Assembly (NCBI GenBank): GCA_905182985.1
Contig: CAJJDN010000139.1
Location: 138,668-202,667 of the forward strand
DNA length: 64,000 bases
DNA from: Paramecium sonneborni
Taxonomy: Eukaryota; Ciliophora; Oligohymenophorea; Peniculida; Parameciidae
Direction: 5' to 3'
Part shown: positions 37,336 through 50,486 of the stretch, piece after piece
How the letters are laid out: every line of letters starts with the position of its first letter
Numbering within the stretch: position 1 is the first letter of the stretch
Translations under genes and position numbers: made by a program
Notes under the pieces: model-generated
The model's input: only the letters and a program-made list of their open reading frames with translations
The model's database searches: none
Told to the model about the DNA's origin: nothing

Positions 37336-39041
37336 TCAAATCCATCTCTTTCTTAATGTGTTTTAAGTAGAATTATTAGATTGTAAAGATCCCCCAATCT
37401 TAGATATTCTATTTTCACCTAAAGTTTTTAAATACTCTGATAAATGTCCAGGAATCCAAATTTCTTTTACTTCTAAACAAGATTTAGAAATATCTGGATG
37501 CAACATTTTTCTTATTTCTGATTTGCTAGGTGGTTTTAATGTTTAGGTTTTTTATATTATTTAAGGTTCATTGAAAATATCATCTTCACTACCTCTTTAT
37601 GATTTTTAATATGCATCATCAACACTTATCTTTCTTTAATTCTATATGCCTTATTAATATTTAATCCTTCTTTTCCCAACCGCATTTATTTCTACTGGTT
37701 TTATAGGTACATTTTTATTTAATGTAAATCCCACATGAGCAATGCTACTTCTCCTTTTTATATTATGTTGCATTTATTCTAATTTTTATTCCTCTAATGC
37801 ATATGTTATTTTTTATTGACTATGAGATGTTATTCCATTCTTCCCTCTTATTTGCATCAATTCCAGAGTTGTTTTTTTTTGGCTTTAATGATTATTGTTT
37901 CTCAAAAGATCTAAAATTGAAGAGCTTTTATTATTAACTTGGTGATAATTCTCAATTGAATCAAAAGGTTTTGAGGAACTTAATGATATTAAAGGTTGTT
38001 TTACTTTGATACTTTGATATTGTACATAGCATATTAAACAAAATTTTTAAGTAAAGTGCTTGTAAATGGATATTTTGTGTCAATTTCAAACATACAAGCT
38101 AATGCTCTTGGATATTCAATGATTGATGGTCCTTCATCACTTTCAGCAAGACAAATAAATTTTTTTTCTGAATTATTGAATTAGAAATTATGAACATCCC
38201 ATCTATTCAACAAGGGTGCCAAAAATCTCGATTCTATATCTCTAAATGCCTTTATAGATTAAAATTAGATAATACCCAATGCTATATATAAACATTTCTT
38301 ATAGAAACCACAGTTTCAGTGTTTTTATTTTTACTTATAAATGACCCCATTTATTTTGGTTTATAAATAGGGGCTTTTACAATATATTTTCCTATTGATT
38401 AAAATTCTTGGGCCGCACTCCTTAAATGGATACCTACATTTAGTTTTGGAATCCATTCAGAGGTTTCATAATTAAAAACATATAAATCTCCTGAAGTATT
38501 TTCCAAAAACATATCGCTTTGTTGAATTTGGATTTTTAGTTCTCTTAAATCTGATAATTTACCTCCATTCTGATTGATTAGGTTTATTTGCTTGTATAAT
38601 ATAAAGGGATTACTCTTTCAATATTCGATGCTGATAAATATACTAAGGCCTACATGGCAAATCCTGAAGCAAATAACAACTTCTATACTCTTAGACACAT
38701 TCTCAACAAAACTAATATTTTTGCTAACTGTAATCCTCTTATTCATACCCATATGAACAGCCCAAGGTCTTGTATGACAATCTCCTATAACAAATATCAC
38801 ATCAAGTTAATCAAATTTGAGTGCTGCCTCCTTTTTCACGTAAGAACTTTCTACTTCATAAAGGAAATCTTCTATTGTATCTCTATTTCGAACATAAAAT
38901 TCATTTTCTGTATCTATTAACTCTTTCTATTCTGCTAAATACTATTTTAGTTTATTATATTACTTTCATAACATGAAATTGGAAATGTTAAAATTTTTCA
39001 AGGTCTTTGTTATCATAGCAATTAATTATTAAAATTCGCAT
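37336..39041 (-). CDS. Conserved unknown protein, amidotransferase-like N-terminus
   Basis: A 527-residue product from ATG 39039-39041 (MRILIINCYDNKDLEKF) to TGA 37336-37338. Five introns are needed, and each shift that first looked like a mutation is repaired by one: 38942-38963 (22), 38724-38748 (25), 38591-38613 (23), 38250-38275 (26), 37979-38004 (26). The first strand MRILIIN, then LDVIFVIGDCHTRPW, then a helix and LLFASGFAMQALVYL, look like a class-I glutamine-amidotransferase-like alpha/beta fold with the elbow Cys apparently absent, so catalysis is doubtful. Further on are SGDLYVFNYETSEW, AAQEFQSIGKYIVKAP and a basic disordered tail with EVKEIWIPGHLSEYL. I believe related proteins occur in other ciliates and flagellates, but I cannot name the family. 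It sits between two channel genes on the same strand. Confidence 0.7.
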
Positions 39042-39225
39042 TATAAAAAAATAATAAGTATAATGATTTGGCTTGATAAAGGTTGATTTTGTAGTAGATT
39101 TTCCTTCTATTTTAAAAATAATTGAATAAATAATAGGATAATTTTTTGGATTAATTTGAAAACTGTAAATATGGATCCTTAAAGTAAAAAAGTAATTATA
39201 AAATTATCAAATAATAATTAAATAT

Positions 39226-39471
39226 TCATGATTTTTCGTGTATGCCAAGTATTCCTTTGACAGTGATTTTATTTTTGTTAATAGTTTAAAGTCCAATTCT
39301 GGTTTCTCCAGGTTTGGAAATACCCACGACAAATTTGTGAGTTTCAATTTTATTAGAGAAATAATCATTCTCAAATTGACTCTAGCTCTTGTCTTATAAA
39401 TCGGTATCCATAATGACACATTCATCTTGATTTGAATTTTGGGAATTTTAATTTAAGTAATCAATATTCAT
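39226..39471 (-). CDS. Small unknown protein, 81 aa
   Basis: An uninterrupted frame from ATG 39469-39471 (MNIDYLNQNSQNSNQDE) to TGA 39226-39228. It is acidic and polar at the N-terminus, then FVVGISKPGETRIGLQ and KITVKGILGIHEK, which look like beta-strands of a folded protein. It lies between the larger unknown gene and the second channel gene, all on the minus strand. It has no recognisable family; a missed upstream exon is possible. Confidence 0.45.
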
Positions 39472-39595
39472 AAAAATTATTTATTGCTGAACTTTAATTA
39501 ATTTATGATGTCATTTTGGAAAGAAATCATAGAATTTTGTTAATTTATTAAAAACACAGAATAAATAATTAAGTATTAAAAGTATTCTGAAATAA

Positions 39596-42500
39596 TCAAA
39601 ATTTCATATTTTTTTTAAAAGGTTTTTCTGGAGACACAAAACCTGTTTCAAAAAATGTTCCTGATTGTTAGTCTTTTTGCCATCTGTAAACTGGTATGTC
39701 CTCTTTTTTACTATTACCATCATCTGAACATTTTGTATTTTAATGGATATTTTCTGGTTTAGCCTATTCATTTGATAAAACTTGTTATGCAATATCTTCT
39801 TATAGAAATTCATTACAGTCTTGATCAAAACTAAAAAGATAATAAATTGAAAGAATTACTATTAATTATTTATAGTTTTTTAATCGAAAGAAGAATCTTA
39901 TTCATCTAAATCTCCTTCAGTAAATTGATTCTATTTAATAGCTAATTTTTTAATTAATTTTTTAGAGAATGCTTCCCATGCTTTATACAAGATTAAAACA
40001 GTCAAATAATCATGTAAAATATTAAAATTAGCTTTTAAGTGTAGGATGGGACTAATATTGCTTCTCTATAGAAATCTATTCCTTCTATAATACATCAATC
40101 TGAGTTGCATTTCTTTATTAAATTATTTAATTTTCTTGATAGATGAAGTTGAGCCATTTTTAAATACTTCTACATGATAGCAAACTCTAAATAATTCATA
40201 CATTAGTTAATTATATTAGATATATCCAAAATGATCACTATCAGATATTTAATAAATATTACCATTATAATTTGAATGATGATGCTAATTTACCAACATC
40301 CCAGAGATTTTCATCTCTTCCTCCTCCTAAAGGTTTACCAATATCCATTAAAAAACGACACAAAAATTTATAATGCATAGCTTGTCCTTATGTTTCAGAG
40401 GAATATTTACACCAAATAGTTTTGATTTAATCAACATTTTCTACATAAGTTTAAATCATAGAATTTTAGAGCATAAAGAATTACTCAAATTATTCAACTA
40501 ATCCCAAAACAAATAAATTTAATAGAACATAATTTGAGAGTAACATAAAGAGAAAGAAATAAATTTAGTTATAAATGCTTCCACAATAAATTTCATCTTC
40601 AATACAATAAGGATTATAGAACATAGTATCAGTCATTATAGTTCTCCAATCATCACCTGATGCACATTTAAAAAGGGATAGCATAGCTTAGGCAACATTT
40701 TAAAAGTTGATTTGATCATCCATTACTTATCCTTTTTCTAATTATCCATACATATGACATCCGAAAAGTGCAAAAATATACATTGTTATTATTAACAAAG
40801 CAAAGATTTTACCTAAAAAAGGCATAGCAAAGACCATGACTCTCATTAATCTCTATAGATTAATCAAACCTTAAAAAATCAAAATTATTCTTAAACATCT
40901 TAGAGCAAAGAATAATCTTAGAAATTGATATCCTGCATCAGCTGGAGAAGATCTAAAATATGCTAAAGCCCAATCTGATTCATAATCAGCGATTATATCA
41001 ATAATAGCTATGGTAATCAAAAAAAAATAAAATCTTCTCCAATGATTATCAAAAAATCTATTAACGCCTAAAGATAAAAATAGAAATATATTCCAAAGTA
41101 TATAAATATAAGTTAAACTATTATGAGTATTATTTAAAACTCTAAAGAAATCATCATTCATATCAGAAAAGAATAGCAATAGCACCAATAAATCAAAAAG
41201 TAATAAACAAAACATTATTTTTTGAACTGTTTTGTTATTAGTTAAATCAGATGCGAATCTTCTGATTGTTGATGTTGGAGGTGAAGAATATAAAGGAAAA
41301 TCTTTGATAATTATTTGTGAGATTTCCATAAATTCAACTTATGCTTTTGTGATATCAGACATTTCTATTTTACTTTAATTAGCTTTTAAGTTTGAGTATA
41401 GAACTCCTGTGAATAAACTCAAAAAGAACATTGACCCTATAAAGCAAAATGAAATAAAAAAGAAATATGTATGAATATAACTATTGAAAGCTTCAGGTCC
41501 AATGTTAGGATTTTAACTGTTTTCTGATATTTACATTATTTCTCCCCATCCATCAAAAGTTGATACTACAAATAATGTTGGAATAGCTATTGTAATATTA
41601 TCGAAATTATGTTTATAATTAATCCAAGTTCTATTCATATCTAAACATTCTTTCTTATTTATATTAAATTCCATTTTATCCTCACAGAATCCAAATTATT
41701 ATTCATATAGTATTATTCCATAAACTCCAAATATAATCCAAACTGAAAGCATTGTGATCAAAACATTCCATATATCTGCTAAAGATCTACCTAATGCCAA
41801 TCTCAATGTGTCTAACCAAGATATTCTATACATTAATTTCATAACTCTTAGATATCCAAAATATAAAAAGAAATTAACTACTGCTCTTTACTCTTGATCC
41901 TATAAAAAATGTATAAAGAATGCCACTATATATATTACATCTACTATTTGCCATGTGTATGTAATATGTGCTCCTTTATTCATCCACATCCCTTTCGCAA
42001 TACTGCCAATTATTATTTCAAACAAAAAGAAAATATTTGCTATCAATTGCAACACTTCTGGATAAAAAGATGAATCAATCTCATAATCATTATAAGTTTT
42101 CAATGCAAATACTACTATTGAAAAATATAACACTATATCCATAAAGTAATTGAAAATTTTTGATGTTACTATTCTACAACAAATTATTCTCAAAATGTTA
42201 TCTTTATTAAATAAATATAAAGATTATTAACATTAGATTCCATCGTATAAATTAGGATATTTACTTAATATATCTCTATGTACTTGTCCTATTTTATGAT
42301 ATATAGATAATTACTGATTGATTTCATAAGATTTGATATTAAATGCTATTTAGATTTCTTCTATTAATGTTCATTAAAATTTATTTAAGACATCAAAGGT
42401 TTTAAATTCAATTGAAATTCATGCATTTCTTATTATTCAGTTATTTATGAATTTTACTCTTCTTATTTCTCATTGTTCTTATCTTCCTCTTAATCTTTTT

Positions 42501-45500
42501 CTCCTTCTAACTCTTACATTTCCTTATTTATTGCTCCAAATCCATCCAATAATATAGCCAATACCAAACCATATGTTATATAATTCAAAAAAATAACCAT
42601 CGAATATGAATATATTACAGCAAATATGTAATTGATATTTCCTCCCAAAACATATACTCCATACCAATCATCATTTGTCAGAATATTAAATATTGTCATA
42701 AAAGCCTTAAAAATATTATCATATGAATGTAATTATCCTAAAGCCTCCGTTTAATCAAAATAACCAGCATACATTTCCATACCAATCATTGCATACACAA
42801 ATATCACCAAAAAAAATAAAAATGTTAAATATATATATTATCTAAATGTTCTCTAAGCTATATGTCCTATTGCTACTGCCATCTTATTATATTTTAATAC
42901 TCGATAAAATAACAAACATTTAGTTCCTCTTATCAATCTTAAATTTTATTCATTTAAATTTGTCATCACTGAACTCATTGTTAACTCTATGAAATTCAAA
43001 ACCACAATACAAGATTAAAGAACATAATCAGGACTTTAGGATATGTCTTTAAATGAAAATGCAAAAAATCTTAATACTAATTCTATACATAAAAATATTG
43101 TTGAAACATCCTCTTCATTTGAAATTGTAACTGAATTTGCTATTCCTTACAATGATAAAAATGTAAAATTTATTAAAATTACGCTATCAAAAAATAATTA
43201 ACTTATTTAAGATGTAATTAAAAGATATGAATATTTACGTAATGTTTCAATTTTACCCTAAAATCCAAGCATCCATATTTAGATATCAATAAAATTTAAT
43301 CTTTTTAACATATCTTTAAAGTTTAACAATCTTAATTCATTTAATTTTAAAACATCATTTCCTGACCAAGTTTTTTTAGAAATTTAATTCTATTATAAAT
43401 CTTTTCTTCTTAACAATCTATATTAGAATTCATTTGATGATTGTTAATTTTTATTTTTTTAAATTTTAGCATTAATTTTAGTAGAAACCCCTTCATAATT
43501 TAAGTAATATCCTTAAATATAAATATAATTTTAATCTTATTTTTTTATAGCAAATGGAACTTTATTGTCTCCTTATGAAGTTTTAAGTTTGTGTGATTAT
43601 GCAATACTCTATTTTTAATAGAAGAGATTTTGATCAACAGAATTATTAGTTTCATTTTATTCATCTTCAGTTTAATTCAAAATAATTCTTTTAACTTTAC
43701 GAACAGGAAAAGGATTAAGTTTTTTATGGTCATGTACGATTTATAAAATCTTTTTTTATTTGATATCTGGATAAACAACTGGAATTTTTACACTTCTCAT
43801 ATTAATAATTTCTTTTTCTAATTCTTTTTTTTCACAATCAGGTAAACTATTTATTTAAATATTATAATTACTTTAGAGTTGGTAAAACATCTCCTTCACT
43901 TTCAAAATTTTATTGTATTTATTAATTGACACAAGATTATAATTATGAAAATTAAAAAGATTTCAATCTTTCTAAAATCTATAATTCAATTTCATCTTCA
44001 GTATATTTTTTAATATGAACATTTTTTTATTTCTCACTAAGTATTAAGAATTTAGGTAAAAGAACATTTTTCACAGTAAAATTTTAGATCTTATAAATAA
44101 TTCTTTTAAAAAAGCCAGCAGCCTATAAAATAAGATGAATAATATAATTACATGTGAATTATACTCTTCATTCTTTTTTTGTTTAGCTGATAATATTCTA
44201 GTTTTATTTGAAATTCCTTTATCATTTTGATTATCTTCTAATTTAATAGATCTATATGAAGACTTTAATGCTTATCTATATCTTTGAATAACTGAAAAAA
44301 AATCAATATATCTTAAAAAAGCAACATCAAAAACATTGATAATATCTCTTTCAGGTAATTCTCTATTTTCTTTAATCTTCTATTAAATTAACTTCATTTC
44401 TTCATCTTTTGCATTTTCTTCTGTAGCTTCAGCATAATGAATTTTAATAACAGCTATAACTAAATTAAACCCAAAAAAACCACAAACAAAAATAATTAAT
44501 AAATAATAAAGCCAAGTCCAAGGATGATATATTCTCATAGTAAAAAACATTACCCAACTCCAATCATCCATAGTTATAGTTCTCAATACTTGACCATAAG
44601 AATAAATTACATTGTTAAAAGAAGTTGGAAGTTTAGGAGTGAAAGATGAAAATTAACAAGACATTCCTTCTTCAAAACATTAATTTTAATTACATTATAT
44701 CCAACCATCTGTTTCATCCCCATTATCATATTAACATCTATAATTAAATAAACCTTAAAACATAAATACTCCAGTAATTGCAAAAAATACTGAAAATAAT
44801 CCTACTATCATTAATGCCTCTAATAAAAATCTAAATGACTATTTCAAAGCCTTTAACATCACTCCCAAACCAGAAAATATATCTCCTAAATAAAGTAACA
44901 ATGTTATAACTCTTAATGGAGATATATCCACTATAAATATATCAGGATATGTTATATTTAATACATAAACTACCACCAATATACAATCAAATATATCTTA
45001 GAAATTCTTAAAAAATGCTCCTTTTGGAATTATAACTCCTGATGCTATTATTCTTATTCCTAATTCAATTAAAAAACAAATCATTATTCCCCTCTCCATA
45101 TTTTTAGTGGACATAGGATCCTAATAGGTTTATGAATATATGTATAATGTAACATTAAAAATAATTAGAAATGACATGATTATTTTAAATAGAACACTTC
45201 TAATTATTCTTTTGCATAAAATTGGAATAAACAAAGAATAATAAACTATTTATTTTCTTAATTTCAAAAATTATTTATCATCATTATATGCCTATTTATA
45301 TGATTTAAAAAATTTACATTAATTTCATATTGTAATCTTTCAAAACCATGAAGGTCTTTTAATTTAACATAGTAAGGATCTTCAAATGGATTTCTTTCAT
45401 ATAGTTTTTCATATTTTTTTTTAATTTTATCAACATCCTATTAATTATCAGTATAATCATCATCATCACTATCACTTATCTATTATTTGCCTTTAGTATG

Positions 45501-46109
45501 AGTTTATTATAATTTTGATTAAAACGCCCCTTTTTTACTTCTATGAGACATTTTTAATGATCTATGTGAAGACATTCCTTCACTTGCTTAAGAAAGTAGC
45601 ATTTAATCTCCTCCACATTATTTTAAAATATTTATATCTTATTTCATTCCCCATCTATGTTCAAAATCAATAAACTAAATTTTCAAAATCGACCTTTCAA
45701 TTCCATCCGATATATCCAATGGATTTATAAAGTCTTAATCAAATGACATGTTTGGTAAAATTAATTTATCCTACACTTAATAAAAGGATGATTAAGCTTA
45801 TTATACTATTCCAATATTATCCTTTAAAATTATTGATTAATCTATTGGTTCCTTATTTGATTCTGAATCACTAGAGAATGATGATGATCCTGGAGATAAA
45901 TCTTTGTTCATTGATATGTTCACTTTATTTTATTTGCTCTTTATAGATGAAACTGAATGTCTGCTTCCCAACATTCTAATTTTACTCTCTTCTGAAGAGA
46001 ATAAATTAGAGTTACTCATTTTTCTATTTGCTATTTCTCTTGAAATTGAGAAACGTTTTCTTGAACTTCTAGCTACTTCAGGTTGCTTTCTATCATTCAT
46101 TTTCTACAT
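39596..46109 (-). CDS. Four-domain voltage-gated cation channel alpha subunit (filter D/D/D/D)
   Basis: Roughly 2100 residues, four repeats of S1-S6 plus long cytoplasmic linkers. Start MQKMNDRKQPEV (ATG 46107-46109; the Met three codons later also fits). Pore motifs: TITMDDWSW (Asp 44566-44568), LTNDDWYG (42670-42672), STFDGWGE (41551-41553) and CASGDDWRT (40652-40654), so Asp occupies the ring position, two before Trp, in all four repeats. S4 of repeat IV has FALRCLRIILIFKGL; other S4 segments carry few charges. After S6 IV (LNLFVLGLVEQFEQFF) comes a Cav-type tail with RFLMDIGKPLGG. Three introns were confirmed: 45292-45317 (26), 40238-40262 (25), 39831-39859 (29). The remaining length is not a multiple of three, so others are present. 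All-Asp rings are known from CatSper, where they sit on four separate subunits. Probably Ca-permeable, but selectivity is inferred. Confidence 0.85.
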
Positions 46110-47279
46110 TTCCTATAAATAATATATTAATCATATTTAAAGTTAGGTTTTTAAACAATAAATTCAAGTTTACAATCTTAAACCTACTCTATACAAAAAT
46201 TTAGATCAACATTATCTAAATTATAAATCAAAATGTCATTCTCAAACTAATATATATAACTGAATTTTCAATTAAAAATTAAAATATATCATTTTACAGC
46301 TCAACGATTATCAATATAATTGATCAACCAAAGATCATATATCATTTTTTTAATTTATTTTATTCTGGCAACTCTGTTCCTTACTGTTAACAACTTTCAT
46401 TAACCTTTTAATCTAAATTATTTTTTTATTATAAATACTCTTTTATTCTTAAATCTTTTTAACAGAATTTTTAGTATCTCTCAAATTTGGCTTTTTAAGT
46501 AGAAGAGCTTTATTTTCACTATTTTAAAGTGTAGATAACCGATTAGGAGTAGCCTTAGAATAAATATATTCCTGTTTTTTAGGTTATAATTACCTTACTT
46601 CTTTTTAGGGGTTTCTTTTTATTTTTAGGTAAAGAGTCTTCTCTATTTTTAGAATATTAATTACTCTTCAATTCTACTAAAATCTTCGCTTTCACTATTC
46701 TATCAGATCTTAAAGTTTTGCTTGCTTAAGTAAATACATTTCATTTATATTCAATTATTAATATGTATTTCTTCTTTATTTTTCTACATAAAATGCTTAT
46801 TTTTTTAATTAATTTTATTTCTTCTAATCATTATTTTAAAGTTCTAAAACCCTTGATTCATCTTTTTCTATAAAAAAATTAAGAATTTCTTTTTTATTAA
46901 TAAAATTAATTTATTTAGGAATTTCAAATTTCACTAAACAGACAGTCTTGAATATGTTTTAATCTGTATTTAATGTTCTAAATTTTAAACTACTTCTGTA
47001 CTAATTTTTATGAAATTTAGTTATCCTTCATGTTTAATATTTTTTTTTTACTATTTATATGAATTAAAACTATCCAAGAATCAACTTTTATCAATACAAG
47101 ATATCAGTACTTCTCAATAACCTAAAACTTTCAATTTTTCTAATTCTTATGATGTTTATTTTCATTTTCTTCAAAACCAATCCTGCAATTAGCAAAATTA
47201 GTGCAAATTACTAACTTAAATTAAATTGTTGCATTATATTTCATTGTCTTTTCTTTAGATTAATTTTACATTTTATGGG
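46110..47279. other. AT-rich stretch, possible decayed kinesin tail
   Basis: Upstream of the D/D/D/D channel gene. On the minus strand there are scattered Lys/Asn-rich frames interrupted by TGA, continuing from the kinesin remnant. None forms a gene. The first few hundred bases next to 46110 are probably the channel's 5' region. Confidence 0.4.
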
Positions 47280-48074
47280 TATTTCCTTTTCAAATTAGGT
47301 TTAGTTTATATATTCATAAAATTTCAACTAATTTATTTATTTTTTTACTTAAAAATGCCATTCATGTAAATGATTGATTTTATCAAATTCTCCACATAAG
47401 TTCAAAATCAAAATTCTGAACTCCAATCATCTTTTTTTAATTTGATTTTGTATATTATACAAGTAAATAGTATTCAGAGATATTTTCTAGGAGAAATGGA
47501 ACTGCATCTTCGCTTATATTAATAATAAATAAACTAAAAAGTAAATCTTTCTGAAAAACTTCTGAATATTTACATTACTCTTCCTCTCAGAATTGAATGT
47601 ATGATTCATCACATAAAATTACTGTAAAAATGTCAATTCAATTTGTTTAAAATACCCTTATATAAAATAAATTCAATTGAGTCTACAGTATTCAAAGACT
47701 TTAAAATTACTATTTAAAAATCACCTTGACGAATTACTAAATAGTCTTAATTTCTATTGCTTAATATTGCAAATCTTTTGCCTAATCCTGTTTATCCATA
47801 CATAATCACAGTGCCATTAATATCATATAAAGATTGCATAATAAATTATTAAACTGATTTTGAAAATAAGTAATAATAATTATTAGCTTGCTATTCATAA
47901 CAATTATTTAATTCATAAATCAAACTATTGGCTACTTTTATTTTAACCAATCAATTCCTTTAAACAAATTTATTTAGTTAAATTTTTGAATCATTGTCAT
48001 CCAAAGCTACTATTTAATTCTCATTTATTTCATTTTAATTGAGTAATTCTTAAATACATACTTAGTTTTTTCAT
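47280..48074 (-). pseudogene. Kinesin motor-domain pseudogene
   Basis: Remnant of a kinesin N-terminal motor. Reading from 48074: MYLRITQLK, then after a one-base shift NEINENQIVALDDNDSKIQL, an in-frame TGA, then KSVQQFIMQSLYDINGTVIM and the P-loop YGQTGLGKRFAI near 47765-47800. The P-loop has Arg where the catalytic Thr should be (GQTGxGKT). Beyond it the frame drifts, and neither the switch I SSRSH nor the switch II DLAGSE motif can be found. No short intron repairs the TGA or the shift. A kinesin without these elements cannot hydrolyse ATP, so it is a decayed gene, probably a lost duplicate. Confidence 0.65.
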
Positions 48075-49162
48075 ACTTCTAGTTAATTAAAATTATATTA
48101 CATCAGAAATGCCTCCTTTTATATTATCAAAATTATTATAATTTCAATTCCAAATATTATAAAAAACATATATTAAAAAGCAATAAATTATAAATCTAAT
48201 ATAAATTTATTGTTGTCTATGTTTTTTAAACTAAATTTAGATTTACTCTATGAATCTTAAATAGTTCCTAAAAATTATGGAAATTTAAAATTTATAAAAC
48301 TCAAGAGAATCACAGAAGAAATCAAAGCTATCAATTAACACCTACAATTATCTATCTATAATTGTCAATTATGTTTGTAAATTGGATAAAACAAATTTAT
48401 TAAGGCAAGCATCATTCAATTTTCTTAGTAATTCTTGAAGGTTTTAGGCTTATAAGTTTTTAGACAAATAATGGATCAGAAAAATGTATTCTTATAAGCC
48501 TATAAAATAATTAAATTTACATTTAAATCAATTTAAATATAAAATACATCATCCAATATATATATTACTGTATTCATTCTAAATTCAAATATTTGAAATA
48601 ATTTAGAATTCATTAATGATTATTTATTGAATATTACAAAAAAGAGAACTTTTTATTGTTTTAATACTTGACCTTAATTATACTAAAAATAATTCACAAA
48701 TAGATTCTTATAGCTATATAATATATCCATGAAATTGGATTTTTGTGTGGAAGAAACAAAATCTGAAAATATTTATTTAATCTCAGACTAAATTGAGCAA
48801 AATTTAATTTTTTGTTAAAAAAAAGAATTTGTGTGGAACTATGGATTAAATTTCTTAAGAATTTTCTTTTGTTTGAATAATAAAAGTTACCAAATATTTT
48901 GTTATAATTAACATTATTATGGTGAAAAATACATATAGAATTGTGTAATAATACTGTTTTAATTGTGGATGTTAATTGAAATAAATAAAAAGTTAGAATT
49001 TATAGAGAACAAATTGTGTTCTAGTTAAAGATCTTAAATTTATAGATTTCATTTAAAAAGGTCTTTAAGAAAGACTATAATTAAGAGTAAATCTATGATA
49101 ATTACTTTAGCATCTTTTTTACAATTTTGATTTTTATTTAATAATATTTTATTTAATAGTAT
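48075..49162. other. Intergenic, no gene seen
   Basis: About 1.1 kb of AT-rich sequence with stops in every frame on both strands. The right part is the 5' flank of the coiled-coil gene at 49163. Confidence 0.6.
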
Positions 49163-50486
49163 ATGGAGACAAGTACATTTAGGTAAAGAGAATCAAACTC
49201 AAAATAGAGTAATTTAGAAAACATTGAAAATCAATATAACAAAGTAATTATTAGATTTATGTTTAGAATTTGATCATGCTTACAACTTAAGTTGAACGAC
49301 TTACATTAGCTTTGAAGAAGAAAACTAATGAAGTTGAAATGCTATAAAATTAAATTGACACATAGAAATCAACGTAAATTCCATTAGAAATGGAAGAATT
49401 GATTACAGTACAAAATATTTAAATTTTAGACAGTTGAGGAATAAACTAAAGAAATAGAAAAATGGGCATAAAAATATTAAACTATGTAATAGTAGAATCA
49501 GCAATTACAACAGAGGAATAAGGAATTAGATCAAATTGTCTAATTACTTAAAAATCAATCTCAACAAGAATTAAGATCAAATGAAAGTTTATTTTTTTTC
49601 TATTTTATTAGGTCTTTCATCTAAACGATTTTATTAATCAGAAATAAGTAGAAAAGAAAATAAATATGAAACGAATGAAACAAATATAAATTCTTAATCA
49701 AAATTATTATCCAAATAAGATGAGATAAATCATTTGAGATTATAATTAGGATAATTAAAATAAGAACTCTTGGAAGAAAAATAAATTCATAGAGAATTAC
49801 TAGAAGCTGAAGAAACTAGAGTTAGAGATTAAGAAAGAAAGAATTTTAACTAATATAAATTAGAAACTAAAGAATAATTAATTTTATATAAGAATCAGAT
49901 TTAAGCTCTATAAGATATGTTAGATAATAAATAGTAAGTGTTAAAATAAGATAATTTTGAAGAAAAGAATCGAGAACTTAATTTATAAATTTTAGAAAAG
50001 AATAAAAAAATAGAATTACTGGAAACAATTATCTCATAAAAGGATTCTTAAATTTATTAATTGTAATAACAATTAGAGAAATATTAAAAAGAATAAGTTC
50101 AATTAATAAAATAATAATAATCATAAAAATAACTTACCCTTCCCTCATAATCTTCTACTTATAGAATAAGTTCAACTTAACATTCATCTTTTGACAATAA
50201 TTATGCTTCTTTGGTAAATTTAAATAAGACTAATTCTATTTAAGATTAGATTAATTAAACCATGGCTTAAATCAATAGATCTATTTAATAGGTTGATCAA
50301 CTTAAATAAACAAACATTGTCAATCAAAAATTATTTTAGGAATAATTTAATAACAATAATGTTTAAAGCTCCTTAAGAAATTCATAAATACCATAAACTC
50401 AATCAAATTTAACATTATAAGATAAAATTAAAGCTCTATCCTCAATAACTCAATAGTAAACTACTTAAAATTATAAATATATATGA
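49163..50486 (+). CDS. Coiled-coil protein, 417 aa
   Basis: The product runs from METSTFRQRESNSKQ to TGA 50484-50486. Introns at 49244-49266 (23), 49408-49429 (22) and 49587-49611 (25) give an exact frame. From the second exon on it is nearly all heptad-like Leu/Ile/Glu/Lys/Gln: LTLALKKKTNEVEML, LRLQLGQLKQELLEEKQIHR, LQQQLEKYQKEQVQL. This indicates a long parallel coiled coil, followed by a Ser/Gln/Asn-rich tail. No specific family; structural or basal-body roles are guesses. A further protein-like frame at about 50686-50909 may be a missed last exon, but no intron of normal size joins them. Confidence 0.7.

Noticed and set aside
38574..38920. Plus-strand frames opposite the unknown gene
   Set aside because: Antisense shadows of a gene whose exon structure is consistent.
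37336..39041. Apparent frameshifts near 38010, 38260, 38600 and 38740
   Set aside because: Each is removed by a GT..AG intron of 22-26 nt, and the spliced length is a multiple of three, so the gene is intact.
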